Positions 62,582 to 64,000 of a stretch of 64,000 nt of DNA are shown here, in pieces; the first letter of the stretch is position 1; every line of letters starts with the position of its first letter. Origin of the DNA: Bradyrhizobium sp. AZCC 1610 (lineage in GTDB: Bacteria > Pseudomonadota > Alphaproteobacteria > Rhizobiales > Xanthobacteraceae); NCBI RefSeq assembly GCF_036924515.1, contig NZ_JAZHRR010000001.1:1583001-1647000 (forward strand), read 5' to 3'. Under the pieces are notes generated by a model. The model saw only the letters and a list, made by a program, of their open reading frames with translations, ran no database searches and was not told the DNA's origin. Both the position numbers and the translations under genes were made by a program.

Positions 62582-63550
62582 TTATCCTCCCGGCGCGCCT
62601 TGCGTGTTCACGTACAGCGCGTAGATCGACTGACTCGCGGCCATGAACAGACGGTTGCGCTTCAATCCGCCGAAGCAGAGGTTGGCGCAGCGCTCGGGCA
62701 GCGCGATGCGGCCGATCATGACGCCATCGGGCGCGAACACCACGACGCCGTCGAGTTCGGGATCGCCCATGCCCCAGCCGCACCACAGATTGCCATCGAT
62801 GTCGCAGCGCATGCCGTCCGGCGTGCCGGGGCCGGCATCGACGAGGACGCGCTTGTTGGAAAGCTTGTCGCCGCTGGCCGCGACGTCATAGGCGAGAATC
62901 TTGCGGTTCGGTACGCCGCGGGATTCGATGATGTAGAGGATCTTCTCGTCCGGCGAAAAGCACAGCCCGTTCGGCCCGAGCACGCCCTCGGCGACGATGG
63001 TGGCTTTGCCGGTCGCGCCGTCGATCCGGTAGACATTGGCGTCGATCTCGGGCTCGGCCTTGTAGCCCTCGTAGTTGCCGAGCAGGCCGAATACCGGATC
63101 GGTAAACCAGATCGAGCTGTCGGACTTCACGATGACGTCGTTCGGCGAGTTCAGCCGCTTGCCGTCAAAGGAATCCATCAGCACCGTGATCGATCCGTCA
63201 TATTCGGTGCGGGTCACCCGCCGCCCGCCATGCTCGCAGGTCACGAGCCGCCCCTGGCGGTCGCGGGTATTGCCATTGGCGAAGTTGGACGGCTTGCGGA
63301 AGATGCTGACGTGGCCGGTCTCCTCCTCCCACTTGATGATGCGCTGGTTCGGAATGTCGCTGCACAGGAGATACCGCCCGTCGCCGACCCACACCGGCCC
63401 TTCGGCCCAGCGCAGGCCGGTGGTCAGCCGCTCCACCGCCGACAGCTTGAGCCAATATTTTTCAAAGCGCGGATCGAGGGCTTGAATGGCCGGATCGGGG
63501 TAATACGTCGCCGGACGCCAGCCGGCGGAGTGCGATGCTGCATCGGACAT
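62582..63550 (-). CDS. SMP-30/gluconolactonase/LRE family protein
   Basis: 322 residues from the ATG at 63550 (an ATG at 63598 extends it). Six-bladed beta-propeller: LRWAEGPVWVGDGRYLLCSD (metal Glu), FANGNTRDRQGRLVTCEHGG (Asn), LNSPNDVIVKSDSSIWFTDP (Asn/Asp), and PDGMRCDIDGNLWCGWG (Asp). Such enzymes open sugar-acid lactones using Ca or Zn. It is divergent from the uronate-dehydrogenase-like gene, 93 bases apart; the dehydrogenase would make a lactone that this enzyme opens. Confidence 0.83.
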   Translation of the reverse strand: MSDAASHSAGWRPATYYPDPAIQALDPRFEKYWLKLSAVERLTTGLRWAEGPVWVGDGRYLLCSDIPNQRIIKWEEETGHVSIFRKPSNFANGNTRDRQGRLVTCEHGGRRVTRTEYDGSITVLMDSFDGKRLNSPNDVIVKSDSSIWFTDPVFGLLGNYEGYKAEPEIDANVYRIDGATGKATIVAEGVLGPNGLCFSPDEKILYIIESRGVPNRKILAYDVAASGDKLSNKRVLVDAGPGTPDGMRCDIDGNLWCGWGMGDPELDGVVVFAPDGVMIGRIALPERCANLCFGGLKRNRLFMAASQSIYALYVNTQGAPGG

Positions 63551-63643
63551 TTGCTGTTCTCGTTGTTGCGTTTCCCTGACAGTTGGATTTGCTATCATTG
63601 TCGGCTAATGACCGCAAATCGGTCGAGAGATAAGAGGAACGAA

Positions 63644-64000
63644 ATGCCACGCATATTGATGACCGGCGCCGCCGGCGGGATCGGCACGAGCCTGCGCAAG
63701 CTGCTGCCGCCGATCTATCCGGACCTGCTGCTGAGCGATCTGAAGGCGCCGGCCGATCTCGGCAAGGACGAGAAGTTCAAGGCGGCCGATCTCGCCGATC
63801 TGGCCCAGGTCGAGGCGATCTGCGAAGGCGTCGACGGTATCCTGCATTTCGGCGGCTATTCGGTCGAAGGTCCCTGGGATTCGATCCTGCAGGCCAACAT
63901 CATCGGCGGCTACAATCTGTTCGAGGCCGCACGCAAGAAGGGCGTCAAACGCGTGGTGTTCGCCTCGTCGAACCATGCGGTCGGCTTCTACCCGCGCCAT
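63644..64000 (+). CDS. NAD-dependent epimerase/uronate-dehydrogenase-like, cut by window end
   Basis: The ATG at 63644 has AGAGGA 7 bases upstream; 119 codons are visible. Rossmann motif LMTGAAGGIGTSL at the start; HFGGYSVEGPWDSIL, QANIIGGYNLFEAAR and VVFASSNHAVGFYPR follow the pattern of uronate dehydrogenases, which use NAD to oxidise a uronic acid to a lactone. The active-site Tyr-X3-Lys is beyond the edge. It pairs with the divergent lactonase gene. Confidence 0.82.
   Translation, partial: MPRILMTGAAGGIGTSLRKLLPPIYPDLLLSDLKAPADLGKDEKFKAADLADLAQVEAICEGVDGILHFGGYSVEGPWDSILQANIIGGYNLFEAARKKGVKRVVFASSNHAVGFYPRH

Overview
The window is GC-rich (third codon positions mostly G or C), has no rRNA, tRNA, transposase or CRISPR, and reads as a chromosomal segment of a Bradyrhizobium-like alphaproteobacterium (Nitrobacteraceae). 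The reasons are the family-typical proteins (BJP-1-like class B3 beta-lactamase, BdhA next to a patatin, two TRAP systems, a HWE kinase, nrtABC with a ferredoxin/NADH-type assimilatory nitrate reductase) and several intergenic palindromes of a kind I recall as common in Bradyrhizobium genomes. No species can be named from the sequence alone.

Layout. 0-5.7 kb: glucan/glycan cluster with a GT4 glycosyltransferase (cut by the window start), an ABC exporter, a glycogen-debranching-type amylo-1,6-glucosidase and a periplasmic PRC-barrel protein. 5.8-13.1 kb: two convergent MFS transporters, a secreted cupin, a small secreted protein, a frameshifted peroxiredoxin-like gene, a basic protein, an orphan nuoB with a C-terminal frameshift, an ABM-family protein and a DUF899 protein. 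13.2-17.7 kb: carbon storage, with LysR, 3-hydroxybutyrate dehydrogenase, patatin and glycogen synthase. 17.9-26.8 kb: a class III CoA-transferase with a TRAP transporter, then decayed remnants of two genes, an alcohol dehydrogenase, an isocitrate/isopropylmalate-type dehydrogenase, an enoyl-CoA hydratase and an XRE regulator. 27.7-34.6 kb: a second TRAP operon, a HWE histidine kinase, a serine hydrolase and an intradiol dioxygenase. 34.7-42.1 kb: nitrate assimilation operon (nrtA-nrtB-nrtC, FAD reductase, nasA) behind a possible sigma-54 promoter. 42.2-47.8 kb: a TraB/GumN-like protein, an uncharacterised three-gene operon (ATC-hydrolase-like, RidA, glyoxalase-like), a shortened LysR, an aldo/keto reductase and an EamA permease. 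48-51 kb: a type V autotransporter. 51.2-64 kb: alcohol dehydrogenase, DJ-1/PfpI protein, cytokinin-dehydrogenase-like flavoprotein, LysR, Lrp next to a homodimeric 2-oxoacid dehydrogenase E1, aldehyde dehydrogenase, B3 metallo-beta-lactamase, and a divergent lactonase and uronate-dehydrogenase-like pair cut by the window end.

Working together: the clearest physiological unit is nitrate uptake and reduction to nitrite. The next is storage-carbon turnover (glycogen and polyhydroxybutyrate). The rest is mostly small catabolic units, each pairing an importer or enzyme with a local regulator. Intercistronic hairpins follow each of the three solute-binding-protein genes, which fits a binding protein made in excess over its membrane partners. 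Candidate novel systems are the glyoxalase-like/RidA/ATC-hydrolase-like operon at 43.1-45.1 kb and the flavoprotein at 53.7 kb that lacks the expected catalytic Asp. Several calls (frameshifts, start sites) could be changed by read-level or comparative checks.
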